Assembly (NCBI RefSeq): GCF_000376385.1 | Contig: NZ_AQWN01000003.1 | Location: forward strand, 186,001 to 250,000 | Length of the DNA stretch: 64,000 bases | Reading direction: 5' to 3' | DNA from: Desulfurispora thermophila DSM 16022 | Lineage (GTDB): Bacteria; Bacillota; Desulfotomaculia; Desulfotomaculales; Desulfurisporaceae | Shown here: positions 34,151-43,123 of the stretch, one piece after another | Layout: each line of letters opens with the position of its first letter | How positions within the stretch are numbered: position 1 is the first letter of the stretch | The notes under the pieces: generated by a model | The model's input: only the letters and a program-made list of their open reading frames with translations | Database searches by the model: none | What the model was told of the DNA's origin: nothing | Made by a program: the position numbers and the translations under genes

Positions 34151-34720
34151 ATGATTGAGCAAGTGGCCAGTGCTGTGCAATGGGCCAGGCTGTTTGTCAG
34201 CGGTGCCCTCTACCCGGGCGCGGTAGCCATAGATGCCACAGCGGGCAACGGCCAGGACACTGTTTTTCTGGCCCGGCTGGTGGGAGAAAGTGGGCTGGTC
34301 TACGCCTTTGATCTGCAGGAACAGGCCATTCGTAACACCGCGGAGCGGCTGACCGCAGCCGGGCTGGCTTCCAGGGTGAAACTCTTACATGCCGATCATG
34401 CCCGCCTGCAGGAGTTTGTTTCTCAGCCTGTGCAGGCCGTCATGTTCAACCTGGGTTACCTGCCCGGTGGTGATCGCAACATCGTCACCCGACCCCAGAC
34501 CACCGGAGAGGCTCTGGAGCAAGCGCTGGCATTGCTGGCTCCCGGTGGGCGCATGAGCGTGGTGGTGTACACTGGACACCGGGGTGCGGGGGGTGAAGCC
34601 CGCCTGGTGGCAGCCATCCTGGCCGGGCTGGAGCAAAAGCAGTACCTGGTGCTGCAGATGAATTACTGGAACGGGCCGCACGACGCACCGGTCATATACC
34701 TCATTGCCAGGCAGGTGTAG
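34151..34720 (+). CDS. mnmM: class I SAM methyltransferase, YtqB/MnmM family
   Basis: 189 residues. The SAM-binding motif AIDATAGNGQDTVFLARLVGESG is followed by YAFDLQEQAI, VMFNLGYLPGGD and SVVVYTGHRGAGGE, the pattern of the YtqB rRNA-methylase-like family. B. subtilis YtqB (MnmM) methylates 5-aminomethyl-2-thiouridine in the tRNA wobble position. The gene lies five bases after nadK and four before argR, so it is in the same transcript. Confidence 0.87.
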   Translation: MIEQVASAVQWARLFVSGALYPGAVAIDATAGNGQDTVFLARLVGESGLVYAFDLQEQAIRNTAERLTAAGLASRVKLLHADHARLQEFVSQPVQAVMFNLGYLPGGDRNIVTRPQTTGEALEQALALLAPGGRMSVVVYTGHRGAGGEARLVAAILAGLEQKQYLVLQMNYWNGPHDAPVIYLIARQV

Positions 34721-34723
34721 CGC

Positions 34724-35179
34724 TTGAAAATATTGCGCCACAAAAAAATTATTGAAATTATACAGCACAACACCATTGAAACCCAGGAAGAGCTGGTGCA
34801 AGCGCTGAAAAACGCCGGCTTTGCCGTCACCCAGGCTACGGTATCCCGGGACATCAAAGAGCTGGGCCTGATCAAAGTACCGGGACAGAATAATAGCTCT
34901 TATTACGCGTATCCTACCGGCAATCTGGTTGTGCGCAACCAGGAAAGGCTGAAGAGGCTGTTTTTGAACTCGGTGCAGAGCATTGACCACAGTGAAAACC
35001 TGGTGGTGATTAAAACCCTGCCGGGCGAAGCGCAGGGGGTGGCCTCGGCCATCGACAATGCCGGCTGGCCGGAAATTATCGGCACCGTGGCGGGTGACGA
35101 TACCATCCTGATTATTGTTAAGCCCAAGCGGGCGACTCTGCAGATCTTGGGCCGGTTTAAAGAACTGGCCGGGGGATAA
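34724..35179 (+). CDS. argR: arginine repressor ArgR/AhrC
   Basis: 151 residues. The N-terminal winged helix (about 1-65) has [36 protein letters not shown]. The C-terminal hexamerisation and arginine-binding domain ends in [16 protein letters not shown], whose GDD binds arginine. It controls arginine biosynthesis and catabolism; no arg genes or obvious ARG boxes were noticed in the window. The start is TTG 34724. Its place directly before recN is conserved in Gram-positives. Confidence 0.95.
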   Translation: MKILRHKKIIEIIQHNTIETQEELVQALKNAGFAVTQATVSRDIKELGLIKVPGQNNSSYYAYPTGNLVVRNQERLKRLFLNSVQSIDHSENLVVIKTLPGEAQGVASAIDNAGWPEIIGTVAGDDTILIIVKPKRATLQILGRFKELAGG

Positions 35180-35192
35180 GGAGAGATTAGGC

Positions 35193-36878
35193 ATGCTCTA
35201 TTCCCTGGAAATAAACAACTTCGGCATCATTGACCATTTGGAGTTGGAATTCAGCCCCGCCCTCAATGTACTGACAGGCGAAACCGGGGCTGGCAAATCC
35301 ATCATCCTGGAAGCGCTGCAGGCCGGTCTGGGACAGCGGGTGGGCAGCGAGGTGGTGCGCAGCGGCGCGCCGTACGCCCGCGTGCAAATCATCTGTGCCC
35401 TGCCGGAAAATGCCGAAGTGCAGGAGTTGCTGGCCGGGGCGGAAATAGAACCCGATGAAGACCGGACGTTGCTCCTGCAACGCGAAATCAAAGCCGGCGG
35501 CCGTCAGGTGTATAAAATTAACGGCCAGGCCGTGACGGCCCAATTTTACCGCCAGATAGGCAACCAGCTGGTTGACCTGCACGGACAGCACGAACAGCAG
35601 GCCCTGTTGCAACCCGCCCGGCACGGTCATTTTCTGGACCTGTTTGCCGGCGAGCCGCTGCCCGGCCATTTGCAGGCACTGCAAGCGTGCTACCAGACCT
35701 GGCACCAGGTGCAGCAAAAAATGGCTACCCTGCAGCGGCAGAGCGCGGAGGCCGCCCGCCAGCTGGATATGTTGCAGTACCAAATCGAGGAGATTGATGC
35801 GGCCCGGCTGGTGCCGGGTGAGGAAGAGCAACTGCAACAGGAAAGGGACAGGTTGCTGCACGCCGGTAAACTGGCCGAAGCAACCGCCAGGGCATACCAG
35901 TACATTTACAGCGGTAGCCGCAGCGGGGGGGCGGCCGTGGACGCGCTGGCCGCGGCCATGAAAGAACTGGAAAACGTTATCAGTTACGATGCAGCGCTGG
36001 GGCAGTGGCGGGATGCACTGGCCGAACACCTCTATGCCCTGGAAGAAACAGCGCGGGAGATCAGGCAGTACAGCGACCGGTTGGAGAGCAATCCGGCCCG
36101 GCTGGAGGAAGTGCAAAGCCGGTTGGATTTAATAAAGAAGTTGCGGCGCAAGTACGGCGACACGGTGGAGCAAATCCTTGCTTACCGGCAAAGGGCGGAG
36201 CAGGAACTGCAGGACCTGCAGAACAGCGAGCAGCTGTTGGAGGAGTTGGGGGACAAAGCGCAAAGACTGCAAGCGGAATGGCAAAAGGTTGCAGCCCGTG
36301 TTTCCGAACTGCGCCAGCAGGCGGCCCACCGGCTGGAAGAGCTGGTGTTAAGCGAGCTGGCCGAGCTGGAAATGGCCCATGTGGTTTTTAAAGTTATCTT
36401 CCAGGGGCTGGAGGAAATATCGCCAGCCGGCCTGGAGAAAGCCGAGTTTTATCTGGCGCCTCATCCCGGCGAAGAACTGCGCCCTTTGAGCAAAATAGCT
36501 TCCGGTGGGGAAATGTCCCGCATCTTTCTGGTGCTGAAATCTGTCCTGGCTGCTGTGCTGGGCGTGCCCACACTGGTATTTGACGAAATCGATGCCGGCA
36601 TCGGCGGGCGCACTCTGCAGGCTGTGGCGGAAAAGATTGCTAACCTGGCAAGGCAGAGGCAGGTGATCTGCGTTACGCACGCCGCGGCCATTGCTGCGCT
36701 GGCCGACAAACATTTTTACATTTTTAAACAGGAGAACCAGGGCCGCCTGCAGACCTTGATCACGGTTTTGGATATGGAGCAGCGCGTGCAGGAGCTGGCC
36801 CGCATGCTGGGGGGCAGAAATACTACGCCGGCGGTGTTGGAGCATGCCAGACAAATGCTAAAAAATAAAATTAGTTAA
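35193..36878 (+). CDS. recN: DNA repair ATPase RecN
   Basis: 561 residues. SMC-like: Walker A GETGAGKSIILEAL near residue 31, a long central coiled coil (about 160-370, Gln/Glu-rich), signature ASGGEMSRIFLVLK and Walker B TLVFDEIDAGIGG, then HAAAIAALADKHFYI. It acts early in double-strand break repair. I chose ATG 35193 with AAGGAGAG upstream; a longer frame begins inside argR. It ends 3 bases before a strong terminator, closing the long ytqA-to-recN gene run. Confidence 0.96.
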   Translation: MLYSLEINNFGIIDHLELEFSPALNVLTGETGAGKSIILEALQAGLGQRVGSEVVRSGAPYARVQIICALPENAEVQELLAGAEIEPDEDRTLLLQREIKAGGRQVYKINGQAVTAQFYRQIGNQLVDLHGQHEQQALLQPARHGHFLDLFAGEPLPGHLQALQACYQTWHQVQQKMATLQRQSAEAARQLDMLQYQIEEIDAARLVPGEEEQLQQERDRLLHAGKLAEATARAYQYIYSGSRSGGAAVDALAAAMKELENVISYDAALGQWRDALAEHLYALEETAREIRQYSDRLESNPARLEEVQSRLDLIKKLRRKYGDTVEQILAYRQRAEQELQDLQNSEQLLEELGDKAQRLQAEWQKVAARVSELRQQAAHRLEELVLSELAELEMAHVVFKVIFQGLEEISPAGLEKAEFYLAPHPGEELRPLSKIASGGEMSRIFLVLKSVLAAVLGVPTLVFDEIDAGIGGRTLQAVAEKIANLARQRQVICVTHAAAIAALADKHFYIFKQENQGRLQTLITVLDMEQRVQELARMLGGRNTTPAVLEHARQMLKNKIS

Positions 36879-36880
36879 AA

Positions 36881-36916
36881 ATAAGCACCAGTTGCAAAAC
36901 TGGTGCTTATTGTTTT
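36881..36916 (+). terminator. strong terminator after recN
   Basis: Perfect 13-bp stem ATAAGCACCAGTT (36881-36893)/AACTGGTGCTTAT (36898-36910) with a GCAA tetraloop and TGTTTT tail. Confidence 0.93.
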
Positions 36917-37015
36917 AGATACATTTAACTCGTATATATATTTGTGAATAAGCCACAATTAATATTAAATAGTCCCAGTAATGTGGAGGTGAATAAAAGT
37001 ACAGGAGGGATAATT

Positions 37016-38329
37016 TTGCATGACAAAAGAAATTCAACTCGCTTCCATGTACTTATTTTAGTCTTTATTGTTTGGGCATTTGTCCTGGGGTTGCAATTAA
37101 AACCATTAAATTGCTTTTCTACTTTGCTTAATGTCCAAGTAGGCGATCCTCTATTACCACCCAACTTGCTGCCTCCTTTGCTGCAAAACAGCCTATCCAT
37201 AGCCGTTTCCGAACAAAAGGGTTTTGTTTCCCCTAATAATATACCACTGGCCCGGCAGGCCGGGCCGGCCACACTGGAACTCAAGCTTTTTGGCTTCATC
37301 CCCCTGCCCAAACTGGTTTTAAATGTTGTGCCACCAGTTTACGTGGTGCCTGGAGGGCATTCCATTGGCGTTATGGTCAACCACCAGGGAATTATTGTTG
37401 TTGGTATTGCTCCGATATTTGATGATGCGGGTCGGAAGGAGTCACCGGCGCACCAGGCTGGCATCAACACAGGCGACGTTATTTTACAAATTAATGAACA
37501 GAAACTGCGCAGCAGCCGGCAGATGCAACAAATTATCGACCGTGCCGGTCAACAGCGTCTTATGTTTACAGTATTGCATCAGGGGAAAGTGAAAAAAATT
37601 GCTGTGCAGCCGGTTTATTGCCAGCAGAGCAAAAGGTATCGCATCGGGCTTTATGTGCGGGACGGAGCGTCCGGCGTGGGCACTTTGAGCTTTTATCACC
37701 CGGTGTCGGGCATATACGGAGCGCTGGGTCACATCATTGCCGATCAGGATACGGGAATTAAAATTAAGCCCTCAAAGGGAGCTATTTTTGAGGCCCGGGT
37801 GGTGAACATTCACATGGGACGCAGCGGTCAGCCGGGCGAAAAAGTCGGTCGTTTCGTTGCCCGGGGAGCGATAACGGGAAGCATCACCAGCAATACCAGC
37901 CTGGGGATTTTTGGCCATCTGGAAAAACCGGTGTTTAACCCATATTTTGCCTCCCCCATCCCGGTAGCTATGAGCTACCAGGTGCAAAAAGGGCCGGCTG
38001 AACTATATACTGTGCTTTCCGGCCAGCAAATCCGTTGCTTCGCTGTGGAAGTGGTGGATGTACTGCCCCCCTTTATGCAAAGGCAGGGCAAAGGAATGAT
38101 TATTCGCGTTACCGACCCGGAATTGCTGGCCACCACCGGAGGCATTATCCAGGGAATGAGCGGCAGCCCCATTGTACAGCAAGGGCGACTTATTGGCGTT
38201 GTGACCCACGTGTTTTTGAATAAACCGGAGCAGGGTTATGCGGCCATGGCCGAGTGGATGGTGGAAAAAGCGGGTCTCTGGGAGCGGGAAAAAAACAAAA
38301 AAACTACAGCAGCAGACAGGGCGGCGTAA
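37016..38329 (+). CDS. spoIVB: SpoIVB signalling serine protease (S55)
   Basis: 437 residues from TTG 37016, chosen because AGGAGGG (37003-37009) is 6 bases upstream; open codons extend back to a GTG at 36944 without such a site. One N-terminal membrane helix (about 10-30) is followed by an exported part: a PDZ domain (about 125-205; SPAHQAGINTGDVILQINEQKLRSSRQMQQII) and an S55 peptidase domain. The latter has GALGHIIADQDTG (catalytic His) and GMSGSPIVQQGRLIGVV (nucleophile Ser). In B. subtilis it is made in the forespore, crosses to the intermembrane space and cleaves SpoIVFA to trigger pro-sigma-K processing. A sigma-G promoter is expected; only a partial match (TGAATA near 36945) was seen. 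Confidence 0.94.
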   Translation: MHDKRNSTRFHVLILVFIVWAFVLGLQLKPLNCFSTLLNVQVGDPLLPPNLLPPLLQNSLSIAVSEQKGFVSPNNIPLARQAGPATLELKLFGFIPLPKLVLNVVPPVYVVPGGHSIGVMVNHQGIIVVGIAPIFDDAGRKESPAHQAGINTGDVILQINEQKLRSSRQMQQIIDRAGQQRLMFTVLHQGKVKKIAVQPVYCQQSKRYRIGLYVRDGASGVGTLSFYHPVSGIYGALGHIIADQDTGIKIKPSKGAIFEARVVNIHMGRSGQPGEKVGRFVARGAITGSITSNTSLGIFGHLEKPVFNPYFASPIPVAMSYQVQKGPAELYTVLSGQQIRCFAVEVVDVLPPFMQRQGKGMIIRVTDPELLATTGGIIQGMSGSPIVQQGRLIGVVTHVFLNKPEQGYAAMAEWMVEKAGLWEREKNKKTTAADRAA

Positions 38330-38338
38330 ACCGCCCTG
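38317..38338 (+). terminator. hairpin at the end of spoIVB
   Basis: Stem CAGGGCGG/CCGCCCTG (38317-38324/38331-38338) spans the stop codon. Only a weak T tract follows, so termination may be partial. Confidence 0.55.
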
Positions 38339-38395
38339 TATTAGCATGTTAATATCTGTAAATAATGGTAAATTATAATTATATTTTTTTCTCTA

Positions 38396-38424
38396 GAAGG
38401 AATTTTCAAAACACCGTCGAATCA
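38396..38424 (+). promoter_or_regulatory. sigma-H-type promoter of spo0A with overlapping 0A-box-like word
   Basis: GAAGGAATT (38396-38404) matches RnAGGAwWW. After 11 bases, GTCGAATCA (38416-38424) matches RnnGAATww except one position. This is the sigma-H pattern known for the induced spo0A promoter of B. subtilis. CGTCGAAT at 38415-38422 differs by one base from an 0A box (TGTCGAA) and overlaps the -10 region, which would allow feedback by phosphorylated Spo0A. Confidence 0.6.
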
Positions 38425-38489
38425 AACTGGATATAAATACCTGTGCAGAGAGAAAAAGATAAATTTTTATTTGCAGGAGGCGGGATTTG

Positions 38490-39269
38490 ATGTTTAAGAA
38501 AGCCATCAAGCTACTCATCGCCGATGACAACAAGGATCTCTGCGAAGTGCTGAGAGAATTCATAAACCAACAGGAAGATTTCGTACTGGCCGGAATAGCG
38601 CACAATGGACTGGATGTTCTGGAACAGATTGCCAGAACCAGTCCGGATGTGGTGGTGCTGGATGTTATTATGCCCCATCTGGACGGCATCGGGGTGCTGG
38701 AGAGATTGAACAATTTCAGCCCGCGGCCCAAAGTTATTTTATTGACCGCCTTCGGGCAGGAGACGTTGACCCAGCGGGCTGTGCAACTGGGGGCCGATTA
38801 CTATTTGCTCAAGCCCTTTGATTTCAGCGTGCTGGCCAGCCGCATACGCCAACTGGCCGAGGTGAGCAGTGGCATGTTGCCGGCCACTTACGTGAATCCA
38901 GCACCCTCCCGGCCCAAGAACCTGGATGTGGCAGTTACCAATATTATACATGAGATGGGCGTACCGGCGCACATCAAAGGCTACCATTATTTGCGCGACG
39001 CTATTTTAATGGTGGTCAATCAGGTCAGCCTGCTGGGTGCCATTACCAAAGAGCTTTACCCCTCCATTGCCGAAAAATACAAAACAACCCCCAGCCGGGT
39101 GGAGCGGGCCATCCGCCATGCCATTGAGCTGGCCTGGGATCGAGGCAATGTAGAAATGATGAACAAGTACTTCGGCTACACCATTAACCTGGAAAGAGGC
39201 AAGCCAACCAATTCCGAGTTCATTGCCATGGTGGCCGATAAGCTCAGAATTGAAGCCAAAGTTAGCTAA
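38490..39269 (+). CDS. spo0A: stage 0 sporulation master regulator Spo0A
   Basis: 259 residues. Receiver domain (about 5-122) with acidic pocket LLIADDNKD, phosphorylated Asp in [12 protein letters not shown] and Lys in LKPFDFS. A hinge is followed by the Spo0A DNA-binding domain (about 150-259): [48 protein letters not shown]. When phosphorylated it activates sporulation genes through 0A boxes. ATG 38490 follows AGGAGGCGGG; a TTG directly before it is less likely. Single gene after spoIVB, with its own promoter and terminator. Potential phosphodonors are kinases, but the hybrid kinases at 52-59 kb have no proven link. Confidence 0.98.
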   Translation: MFKKAIKLLIADDNKDLCEVLREFINQQEDFVLAGIAHNGLDVLEQIARTSPDVVVLDVIMPHLDGIGVLERLNNFSPRPKVILLTAFGQETLTQRAVQLGADYYLLKPFDFSVLASRIRQLAEVSSGMLPATYVNPAPSRPKNLDVAVTNIIHEMGVPAHIKGYHYLRDAILMVVNQVSLLGAITKELYPSIAEKYKTTPSRVERAIRHAIELAWDRGNVEMMNKYFGYTINLERGKPTNSEFIAMVADKLRIEAKVS

Positions 39270-39278
39270 AATGCTTCT

Positions 39279-39303
39279 AACCTGACTTCGGTCAGGTTTT
39301 TTT
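39279..39303 (+). terminator. terminator after spo0A
   Basis: AACCTGAC (39279-39286)/GTCAGGTT (39291-39298) with TTCG tetraloop and seven T. Confidence 0.95.
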
Positions 39304-39318
39304 GTAAATAATCATTTC

Positions 39319-39346
39319 TTGACGGTTAAATTATTTAATATATAAA
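39319..39346 (+). promoter_or_regulatory. sigma-A promoter of the steAB-glycosyltransferase operon
   Basis: TTGACG (39319-39324), 16-bp spacer, TATAAA (39341-39346) about 30 bases before the TTG start of steA. Confidence 0.7.
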
Positions 39347-39376
39347 ATGTGGAGAGTGAGCTGGAGGTGGTAGCTG

Positions 39377-40498
39377 TTGTTAATCAAAGGGACGGCCAAA
39401 ATGGACACCCGGACCAAAAACCTGACTCCTCGCCTGCGACCGGGCGACATAGCCATTATCGATCACGCCGAACTGGACGATGTAGCCGCCCATGCACTGG
39501 TAGACACCAAAATTAAGGCTGTGATCAATGCCGCCCCTTCCCTGAGCAACCGTTATCCCAACCCGGGACCCCTCACCCTGGTGCAAAATGGCATAGTTCT
39601 GTTGGACAATGTGGGGCGGGAAATCTTTCAGCTGGTCACAGAAGGGCAAACGGTGGAAATACATGGACCGCACGTTTATCTGGCCGAACAAAAGGTGGCC
39701 AGCGGTCATCTGTTGACCGAAAAAGAAATCCGGGAGGCCATGGCCGGAGTCAAGTCCAACATGTGCGTGGTGCTGGAAGACTTTGTGGCCAACACGCTGG
39801 AGTACGCCCGCCAGGAAATCGGCCTGATCAGCGGTCAGTATCCGCCGCCCCGCCTGAAAACCAGCTTTCGTCGCCGCCAGGCCCTGATTGTGGTGCGGGG
39901 ACAGAACTACCGGGAGGATTTGACCACCATCCGCTCCTATATTGATGAAGTGCGTCCGGTTTTGATTGGCGTGGACGGCGGGGCCGATGCGCTGCTGGAC
40001 TTTGGCTTGAAACCCGATATAATTGTGGGTGATATGGACAGCGTTTCGGACCGGGCCCTCTGCTGTGGAGCCGAACTGGTTGTGCACGCCTACCGGGACG
40101 GTCGGGCCCCCGGCTTAAGCCGCGTGCAGCAGCTGGGGCGCAGCGCGCACATTTATGCCGCTCCGGGCACCAGCGAGGACATCGCCATGCTCCTGGCTTA
40201 CGAACACGGGGCGGAGTTGCTGGTGGCCGTGGGCACCCATTCCAACATGCAGGACTTTCTAGAAAAAGGCAGGCGGGGTATGGCCAGCACTTTCCTGGTG
40301 CGTTTGAAGGTGGGCTCCATCCTGGTGGATGCCAAGGGCGTGAGTAAATTATACCGCAGCCGGTTGACCGGGCGGCATGTGGCCCAAATCGCCCTGGCGG
40401 CGCTGATTCCTGTCCTGGCAGCCATATTCGTTTCGCCTTCAGCCCGGGAACTGTTGCGCCTTTTGTACATAAACGTGCGGGCGTTGATTGGCATTTAA
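39377..40498 (+). CDS. steA: SteA-like putative cytokinetic ring protein
   Basis: 373 residues from TTG 39377 (GGAGGTGG upstream). The central part resembles thiamin pyrophosphokinase: VRGQNYREDLTTIRSYIDEVRPVLIGVDGGADALLDFGLKPDIIVGDMDSVSD. A single membrane helix lies near the C-terminus (about 337-358, AQIALAALIPVLAAIFVS). SteA of Corynebacterium works with SteB at the division septum to control cell separation. The same pair here, directly joined, supports this identity over a vitamin B1 enzyme. The function in endospore formers is unproven. Confidence 0.85.
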   Translation: MLIKGTAKMDTRTKNLTPRLRPGDIAIIDHAELDDVAAHALVDTKIKAVINAAPSLSNRYPNPGPLTLVQNGIVLLDNVGREIFQLVTEGQTVEIHGPHVYLAEQKVASGHLLTEKEIREAMAGVKSNMCVVLEDFVANTLEYARQEIGLISGQYPPPRLKTSFRRRQALIVVRGQNYREDLTTIRSYIDEVRPVLIGVDGGADALLDFGLKPDIIVGDMDSVSDRALCCGAELVVHAYRDGRAPGLSRVQQLGRSAHIYAAPGTSEDIAMLLAYEHGAELLVAVGTHSNMQDFLEKGRRGMASTFLVRLKVGSILVDAKGVSKLYRSRLTGRHVAQIALAALIPVLAAIFVSPSARELLRLLYINVRALIGI

Positions 40499-40505
40499 AC
40501 ATGAT

Positions 40506-40543
40506 CCGGATGTGCCCGAATATTGTCATCGAGGTGGAAAAGG
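40506..40543 (+). repeat. 38-bp dispersed repeat, copy 1 (before steB start)
   Basis: 37 of 38 bases identical to 44041-44078, where the same frame encodes the C-terminal ARMCPDIVIEVEK of the ferredoxin subunit. Here it lies between steA and the likely TTG start of steB and supplies the AAAGG part of its ribosome site. Confidence 0.85.
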
Positions 40544-40554
40544 GGCTGTTCACT

Positions 40555-41466
40555 TTGATCATCAACCTGCGCTACCACATTGCCTCGTTGGTGGCTGTTT
40601 TTTTAGCTCTGGGCATCGGTATTGTGATCGGTGGGGCCATGCTGGGCAATAATACCATGGTGGAAAAGCAAAAACAGCTGACCGACCGCCTGGAGGCCCA
40701 GCTCAACGCGTTGCGCCAGAAAAACGATGTGCTGGCCGCGCGGGCCAATACGCTGGAGATGGACAAAAACATTTACCAGCAGTTTTCCCAGCAGGCCATG
40801 CCGGCCTTAATTGGCGGCCGTCTGGCGGGTCGCCAGATCGCGGTTATTGAGACCAACAGCTATGGTTTTTCCGACGGTCTTTTACAGGCGCTACAGACGG
40901 CCGGCGCGCAGGTGGTATCGGTGACCACGGTTTTGAATGGGCTGGAAGTGAAAGACAAAAAAGGTGCCTTGACTGCCCTGGGCTGGCGGGACAGCCAGGA
41001 GGATCTCACCACCCGTCTGGCCTGGGAGATCGCCGCTTACATCACCACCGGTCGGGGGGAGAAAACCATCAAATACCTGCAGGAGCAAGATTTGCTGCGT
41101 ACAAACGGCAAATACGGTCAGTACATCACCGATGTGGTCATTGTGGGCGGGGCCATGGACGAAAAACTGAACAAGGTGGCTACGCTGGATATCCCTCTGA
41201 TTGATTACTTCCAGCAACAAAAAATTTCCGTGTACGGCGTGGAGGAAAGTGTGGCTGCCAATTCATATATGCGCGAATACCAGAAAAAACGCATCAGCAC
41301 GGTGGACAATATTGACACGGTTCCCGGCCAGGTGGCCCTGGTCATGGCCATGACCGGCAAACCCGGGCACTATGGCGCCAAATCCACAGCGCAAAAACTA
41401 CTGCCTGCTCTGGATAACGCATGGCCGGCAAACGTGGGGAGCGGAGCGAAAAGTGGCAAAAGATAA
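40555..41466 (+). CDS. steB: SteB-like membrane-anchored coiled-coil protein (MctB/copper transporter family label)
   Basis: 303 residues from TTG 40555, which has AAGGGG 9 bases before it and gives the family N-terminus LIINLRYHIASLVAVFLALGIGI. One membrane helix (about 9-29) precedes a coiled coil (about 38-80, VEKQKQLTDRLEAQLNALRQKNDVLAARANTLEMDK) and an external domain with IAVIETNSYGFSDGLLQAL. Databases often name the family copper transporter (MctB), but Corynebacterium SteB acts with SteA in division. No metal-binding cluster is visible. If ATG 40501 were used, 18 residues copied from a ferredoxin would be added; that start has no ribosome site. The 3' end overlaps the glycosyltransferase gene by 14 bases. 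Confidence 0.82.
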   Translation: MIINLRYHIASLVAVFLALGIGIVIGGAMLGNNTMVEKQKQLTDRLEAQLNALRQKNDVLAARANTLEMDKNIYQQFSQQAMPALIGGRLAGRQIAVIETNSYGFSDGLLQALQTAGAQVVSVTTVLNGLEVKDKKGALTALGWRDSQEDLTTRLAWEIAAYITTGRGEKTIKYLQEQDLLRTNGKYGQYITDVVIVGGAMDEKLNKVATLDIPLIDYFQQQKISVYGVEESVAANSYMREYQKKRISTVDNIDTVPGQVALVMAMTGKPGHYGAKSTAQKLLPALDNAWPANVGSGAKSGKR

Positions 41467-42124
41467 GTCGGTGTCGGTTTTAATACCGGCTTTCAACGAA
41501 GCGCAATTTATAGCGGAAACCGTGCGGGCAGCCCGGCAGATTCCCGGTGTGAAGCAAGTGGTGGTGGTTAACGACGCCTCCACCGATGGCACCGCGCAAT
41601 TGGCCGCCGCAGCCGGGGCGCAGGTGATTGACCTGCCGGTCAACGCGGGCAAGGGCAACGCCCTCAATGCCGGGTGCCGGACGCTGCAGGGTGAATTGGT
41701 TCTGCTACTGGATGGTGACCTGGGAGCCACGGCTGTGGAAGCCGCCCGCCTGCTCACACCGCTGCAGCAGGGGCAGGCCGACCTGAGCATTGCCGTTTTC
41801 CCGGCCGTGGCCGGCAGCGGCGGTTTCGGCCTGGTGAAGGGTCTGGCCCGCCTGGGCATCAAAGCGCTGGCCGGCATTGAAGTGCAAGCCCCGCTTTCCG
41901 GCCAGAGAGCCCTGACCCGGCCGGCGCTGCAGTGCGTATTGCCCTTTGCCAGCGGTTACGGTGTGGAAGTGGCCATGACCATCAAAGCGGCCCGCTGCGG
42001 CCTGCGCATTATTGAAGTGCCCGTACAGATGCACCACCGTTACACGGGGCGGGACCTGAAGGGTTTTTTGCACCGGGGCAAACAATTCCTTCAAGTAGCG
42101 CGGACGCTGGTGAACTGCCGGTGA
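41453..42124 (+). CDS. family 2 glycosyltransferase
   Basis: 223 residues. GT-A fold: VSVLIPAFNEAQFIAETV, VVVVNDASTDGTAQLA, NAGKGNALNAG and the metal-binding LLLDGDLGA; later LSGQRALTRPALQCVLPFASGYGVEVAMTIKA. It resembles dolichol-phosphate-mannose-synthase-like or glucosyl-3-phosphoglycerate-synthase-like transferases without membrane helices. The GTG start at 41453 overlaps steB. With the following MraY-like membrane transferase it likely builds a lipid-linked glycan or wall polymer; substrates are unknown. Confidence 0.85.
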   Translation: MAKDKSVSVLIPAFNEAQFIAETVRAARQIPGVKQVVVVNDASTDGTAQLAAAAGAQVIDLPVNAGKGNALNAGCRTLQGELVLLLDGDLGATAVEAARLLTPLQQGQADLSIAVFPAVAGSGGFGLVKGLARLGIKALAGIEVQAPLSGQRALTRPALQCVLPFASGYGVEVAMTIKAARCGLRIIEVPVQMHHRYTGRDLKGFLHRGKQFLQVARTLVNCR

Positions 42125-42969
42125 TGGCGCTTCTCTTTTTCGCTCTGGGCTTTTTGCTCACCCGCCTGCTCCTGCCCGGCGTGTTGCAGGTGATCACGGC
42201 GGCCGGCTTTCTGCGCCCCAACTACCGGCAGGAAAACATTCCACTGGGTGCGGGCATTGTCTTTCTCCTGAACATTCTGCTGGCCACGCCTCTACTGTTA
42301 CTCTGGTTCGCCCTTGCCCGGTCCGGGCCCTGGCCCGGCCTGTCCGCGGCGGATCAGAAGACCTGGCTGCTTTTTTTATTTGGGGCGACGGTTTTCACCG
42401 CTCTGGGCCTGTTGGATGACGTCTGGGGCAATCGGGAGACGACGGGGCTGAAGGGTCACCTGCGCCAGCTGCTGGCCGGCCGCCTGACCACGGGCGGCAT
42501 CAAATTTGTTTTTGGTGGCAGTGCGGCCTTAATTGCCGCCCTGTTGCTGGGAGGCACCTGGTGGGAGGTCGTAGTAAACACGCTGACCATTGCCCTCTCG
42601 GTTAATTTGATCAACTTGCTGGACCTGCGCCCCGGTAGGGCGGGCAAAGGCTATTTGCTGGTAACCGCATTGTTACTGCCGCAGACCTGGCCCGGTCTGC
42701 CGGCACAAATGCTCCTGCTTTTGACCGGTAGCCTGCTGGCTTATCTGCCCGCCGATTTAAAGGCCCGGGCCATGCTGGGCGACACCGGCGCCAACCTGTT
42801 GGGCTCCTTTCTGGGCCTGGCCGCCGCCACATTGCCGGTGGGCGCTTTTAAGTATACATATTTGGCCGTTTTGTTACTGTTGCACCTGATAGCGGAAAAG
42901 TACTCTTTTAGCAAAATCATTGCCCGCAGCCGCATATTGAGCTTTCTCGACCAGCTGGGCCGCGGGTAG
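42124..42969 (+). CDS. MraY/WecA-like membrane glycosyl-1-phosphate transferase (GT4 family)
   Basis: 281 residues, very hydrophobic with about eight to nine membrane helices. Polyprenol-phosphate transferase landmarks: GAGIVFLLNILL, LGLLDDVWGNRETTGLKGHLRQLLAG (the Asp-Asp motif), NLINLLDLRPGRAGKGY and MLGDTGANLLGSFLG. It should transfer a sugar-1-phosphate to undecaprenyl phosphate. The start overlaps the previous stop (TGATG). Last gene of the steAB operon; it probably supplies a septal or teichoic-type glycan, by inference. Confidence 0.85.
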   Translation: MALLFFALGFLLTRLLLPGVLQVITAAGFLRPNYRQENIPLGAGIVFLLNILLATPLLLLWFALARSGPWPGLSAADQKTWLLFLFGATVFTALGLLDDVWGNRETTGLKGHLRQLLAGRLTTGGIKFVFGGSAALIAALLLGGTWWEVVVNTLTIALSVNLINLLDLRPGRAGKGYLLVTALLLPQTWPGLPAQMLLLLTGSLLAYLPADLKARAMLGDTGANLLGSFLGLAAATLPVGAFKYTYLAVLLLLHLIAEKYSFSKIIARSRILSFLDQLGRG

Positions 42970-43123
42970 TGGGTAGTTCTATTTACATAAAATAAATTAT
43001 GCGTCTGTGCTTTTCTAGAGCGAGGCCCGACTGGAACACCGGTTGTTTATAGTTATTTACACCTCAATTGTGCCTGGCGAGCAGGAATTGTGTGAATAGT
43101 GTCGAATATAGACTGACAAAATG

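Noticed and set aside
36944-37015. GTG 36944 as the spoIVB start
   Set aside because: It would add 24 polar residues before the membrane helix and has no ribosome site, whereas TTG 37016 has AGGAGGG at ideal distance.
40501-41466. SteB-like protein as a copper transporter linked to the multicopper operon
   Set aside because: Only one membrane helix and no metal motif; it pairs with steA, and the multicopper genes are 24 kb away on the other strand.
43100-43106. 0A box TGTCGAA upstream of the 2-oxoacid oxidoreductase operon
   Set aside because: A seven-base word is expected several times by chance in 64 kb and no sporulation link is apparent.
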